DNA of 64,000 bases from contig NZ_JABERD010000013.1 in NCBI RefSeq assembly GCF_013044505.1, positions 1 to 64,000 of the forward strand, in the 5' to 3' direction. Both the position numbers and the translations under genes were made by a program. This stretch comes from Streptomyces sp. S3(2020). Lineage in GTDB: Bacteria > Actinomycetota > Actinomycetes > Streptomycetales > Streptomycetaceae. The notes below the pieces were generated by a model. The model was not told where the DNA came from, searched no databases, and saw nothing but the letters and a program-made list of their open reading frames with translations. Each line of letters begins with the position of its first letter. Positions within the stretch are counted from its first letter, which is position 1. Shown piece by piece: positions 61,249 to 64,000 of this stretch.

Positions 61249-63213
61249 TCAACTCCCCACTCGTCGCATCACGTTCAACAGGTACTCCTTGCGGTTCAGC
61301 GGGTTGTGGTCGGTGCGCGGACGGCGCGGCACATCACCGCGCACGACGGGCGCGTAGTGGTCGAACCCGCTCTCCAGCTCGCCTTCTCCCCGCGTGAGTC
61401 CGGGCAGTCGCTGCTCCAGTCCGTGCACCCGGGCCGCCGGCACCGCACCCTTGAGGACGCAGCTCCCGCCGCGCGTCTCGGTGGTCCGCGGCACGGCCTG
61501 GAGTGCGGCCAGCACCGGCAGCAGGGCGCCCAGGGTGTCCGCCGGGGCCTCGATCCGGAAGCGGTGCATCGGCTCGTACACCTGGCTCCCGGCCTGGCGC
61601 AGCGCCTCGGTCAGCACCAGCGGTGTCAGGCCGCGGAAGTCGGCTCCGGTGCTGGACATGCTCTTGTCGAAGCCCTGGTGGGCGTGGCTCTGGCGGGGCC
61701 AGTAGCCGGAGTGGGTCATGGTGACCGTGCAGTCGGTGACCTGCCAGCCGTTGAGGCCCTGGCCGAGGGTCTCGCGGACGGTGTCCTCGACGGCCTTGAA
61801 GAAGGCGTACGGCATGGCGCCCAGCTCCACCTCCAGCCGGAAGGCGACTCCCGACCCGGCCGGCGCGGGGTCGACGCGCAGGCCGACGGTCGCGAGGAAC
61901 GGGTTGGCGTCCTTCTTGATGAACTCGGCGGCGGCCCCTGTCCCCGCCAGTCTCTCGATGCACAGCGGCGTGGTCTCCCGGAAGCCGACGGCGAGCCCGA
62001 ACTCCTCCGCGAGAGTGGCTTGAATGACCTCCTTCTGAACCTCCCCGTAGAGGGAGACGGAGGTCTCCTGGCGTACCTCGTCGTGGCGCAGCGCGATCAG
62101 CGGGTCCTGCTCGGCGAGTTGGGCGAGCGCGAGGTGCAGGGCCCTGCGGTCCGTGTCCGGGCCCGGCACGACCACGGTCTCCAGGGTCGGCGGGGCGAAG
62201 AAGTGCCCGTGCGCCTCGCGGGGGTCTCCGACGGCGTCGCCGATCATGACATCGGTGAGGCCCCACAGCCGCGCGATCCGCCCCGCCACCACCGCGTCCT
62301 CGCGGACGTCCGTCCCGTGGTCGAAGACACTGACCGCGGTGACCCGGCCCTCGTCCCGCGCCTCACCGAACAGGACGCGGTCCCGGGTGCGCAGGGTGCC
62401 GGAGAACATCCGCACGTAGGCCACCTTCTCCCCCGCCGGACCCCGCTCGACCTTGAAGACGGTCCCGGAGACCGGACCGTCCGGGTCGCCGTCGGCACGC
62501 GGCAGCAACTCCCTGATCCCGGCGACGAGTTCGGGAACGCCCGCACCGGTGACCGCGGAGCCGAAGAACACCGGGTGGACGAGGGCCTGCCGGGTCCGGG
62601 CGACGAGAGCCGTGCGCACCCGGTCCTGCGAGAGCGTCCCCTCGACATAGGCCGCGAGCAGCTCGTCGTCATGGTCGGCGAGGACGTCGACGGGAACGCG
62701 GTCCGGGGCGAACGCGGCCTGCCGGGTGCCGAGCCCGACGGCCCGCCCCATCGGGACGACCGCGGGCGTGAGCCGCTCGGAGAGAGCGCGCAGGACACCG
62801 TCGTAGCGCGCCCCGCGACGGTCGATCTTGTTGACGAAGATCAGCGTGGGGATCTTCAGCCGCTGGAGGGTGCGCATCAGGACGCGGGTCTGCGCCTGGA
62901 CACCCTCGACGGCCGACACCACAAGCACGGCGCCGTCGAGCACGCCGAGCACCCGCTCCACCTCGGCGATGAAGTCCGGGTGGCCGGGGGTGTCGATGAG
63001 GTTGACGGTGACGTCGTCGACCGCGAAGGAGACCACGGCGGACTTGATGGTGATGCCGCGCTGCCGCTCCAGCGCGAGGGAATCGGTCCGAGTGCTGCCG
63101 GCGTCCACGCTGCCGAGCTCGTCGATGACTCCGACGGAGTGCAGCAGCCGCTCGGTGAGGCTGGTCTTACCGGCGTCGACGTGGGCGAGAATTCCGAGGT
63201 TGAGCACGTGCAC
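61249..63213 (-). CDS. Tet(M)/OtrA-type ribosomal protection GTPase
   Basis: This 654-residue EF-G paralogue has an N-terminal GTPase domain: LGILAHVDAGKTSLTERLL (P-loop), RGITIKSAVVSF, IDTPGHPDF and NKIDR are intact. C-terminal EF-G-like domains end in a Tet(M)-like tail. Sequence and length match the tetracycline ribosomal protection family, including OtrA of tetracycline producers. It dislodges tetracycline from the ribosome, or has a housekeeping role in non-producers. The GTG at 63213 is bounded upstream by an in-frame stop. Confidence 0.88.
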   Translation of the reverse strand: MHVLNLGILAHVDAGKTSLTERLLHSVGVIDELGSVDAGSTRTDSLALERQRGITIKSAVVSFAVDDVTVNLIDTPGHPDFIAEVERVLGVLDGAVLVVSAVEGVQAQTRVLMRTLQRLKIPTLIFVNKIDRRGARYDGVLRALSERLTPAVVPMGRAVGLGTRQAAFAPDRVPVDVLADHDDELLAAYVEGTLSQDRVRTALVARTRQALVHPVFFGSAVTGAGVPELVAGIRELLPRADGDPDGPVSGTVFKVERGPAGEKVAYVRMFSGTLRTRDRVLFGEARDEGRVTAVSVFDHGTDVREDAVVAGRIARLWGLTDVMIGDAVGDPREAHGHFFAPPTLETVVVPGPDTDRRALHLALAQLAEQDPLIALRHDEVRQETSVSLYGEVQKEVIQATLAEEFGLAVGFRETTPLCIERLAGTGAAAEFIKKDANPFLATVGLRVDPAPAGSGVAFRLEVELGAMPYAFFKAVEDTVRETLGQGLNGWQVTDCTVTMTHSGYWPRQSHAHQGFDKSMSSTGADFRGLTPLVLTEALRQAGSQVYEPMHRFRIEAPADTLGALLPVLAALQAVPRTTETRGGSCVLKGAVPAARVHGLEQRLPGLTRGEGELESGFDHYAPVVRGDVPRRPRTDHNPLNRKEYLLNVMRRVGS

Positions 63214-63262
63214 GAAGCGTCATGTCCTTAGAAGAGGGGGTCGTTCCTTCTTGGGTGGACAT
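63167..63262 (-). CDS. Possible leader peptide overlapping the ribosomal-protection gene start
   Basis: An ATG at 63262 with GAGGAG six bases upstream opens a 31-codon frame, beginning MSTQEGTTPSSKDMTLRARA. It runs past the GTG of the protection gene in a different frame and stops inside it. Ribosome stalling on such a leader could couple or attenuate expression in response to tetracycline. No family is recognised; it may be incidental. Confidence 0.35.
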   Translation of the reverse strand: MSTQEGTTPSSKDMTLRARAQPRNSRPRRRR

Positions 63263-63485
63263 GCGTGCTCCTCGCATTACCGCGCTCCTCCGTCGATCGA
63301 CTGTCGGTCCCCCGCAGTGCAGCAGACCCCCGCACCGGACGCCAACGAATTAACGGTCAACAAAGCCGCGTCCCAGCTCTCGCCCCCTCCCCTGGCCGGT
63401 CCTAGAGTGACGCCCATCACGTCAGGTGGCCGATTTTCCCCGCCAGCCCCCTGCTATCCCCTCGCACGGTTCCCTGGGAGGGCAC

Positions 63486-63961
<476 letters not shown>

Positions 63962-63965
<4 letters not shown>

Positions 63966-64000
63966 GCGAGACCGTCGAGCGCGAGGTCGGCCGCTCCCGC
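63962..64000 (+). CDS. Probable molybdenum hydroxylase large subunit, cut by window edge
   Basis: The ATG at 63962 overlaps the CoxS-like stop by four bases. The visible residues MSETVEREVGRSR fit the start of a CoxL-type large subunit, but only 13 codons are in the window. The identification rests on position. Confidence 0.5.

Overview
The window is a high-GC chromosomal segment from a Streptomyces or a close relative. The evidence is pervasive GC-rich third codon positions, frequent GTG/TTG starts, 1- and 4-base start/stop overlaps, mycothiol-dependent formaldehyde metabolism, IdeR/DmdR-type iron boxes, DUF574-type methyltransferases, a CU044_5270-type protein, a ZTP riboswitch and at least two kinds of Streptomyces-style interspersed intergenic repeat. 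No rRNA, tRNA, CRISPR array or complete insertion sequence was found.

Left part (1-28 kb). A DeoR/LacI-type regulator precedes an apparently orphan sugar-binding lipoprotein. A TetR regulator has matching palindromes in front of itself and of a zinc-ribbon/OB-fold gene. Two Gfo/Idh/MocA oxidoreductases, a large secreted alpha/beta hydrolase, a membrane-anchored streptogrisin-like protease and an L,D-transpeptidase follow. A ROK regulator sits beside a sugar ABC operon (two permeases, binding protein, oxidoreductase) with two 17-bp sites in the shared promoter region. A MocR-type regulator diverges from a PLP-dependent decarboxylase. Then come an MFS transporter, two SDRs, and the S-(hydroxymethyl)mycothiol dehydrogenase/MBL hydrolase pair. 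Between the SDRs lies a scrambled pseudogene whose missing middle is recognisable on the opposite strand.

Middle part (28-45 kb). A compact cytokinin-type operon encodes an isopentenyltransferase, a cytokinin-dehydrogenase-like flavoprotein and a LOG phosphoribohydrolase fused to an acyltransferase domain. It recalls the fas locus of plant-associated actinobacteria but has no P450, and the LOG-acyltransferase fusion is the most novel item seen. It is followed by a 12-kb iron locus: a FhuF-type reductase diverges, across two iron boxes, from an ABC siderophore importer, ATP-grasp enzyme, two IucA/IucC NIS synthetases, MFS exporter and LysA-like decarboxylase. The operon ends at a 232-bp MITE-like element with perfect 17-bp terminal inverted repeats. 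The CTAG ends of this element supply the stop codons of both convergent neighbours.

Right part (45-64 kb). This holds an aldehyde dehydrogenase, a small secreted protein, a SnoaL-like protein, a MarR/TPR divergent pair and a second-type folD under a ZTP riboswitch. An ECF sigma factor overlaps a CU044_5270-type membrane protein. An orphan ctaD paralogue with a small membrane protein, a GH27 alpha-galactosidase with a ricin-type lectin module, and a UGT-like glycosyltransferase follow. Next are a TetR divergent from a YncE-like beta-propeller, a decayed second glycosyltransferase fragment, a GH5 glycosidase, a Tet(M)/OtrA-type ribosomal protection protein, and the start of a CoxS/CoxL-type molybdenum hydroxylase operon cut by the window edge.
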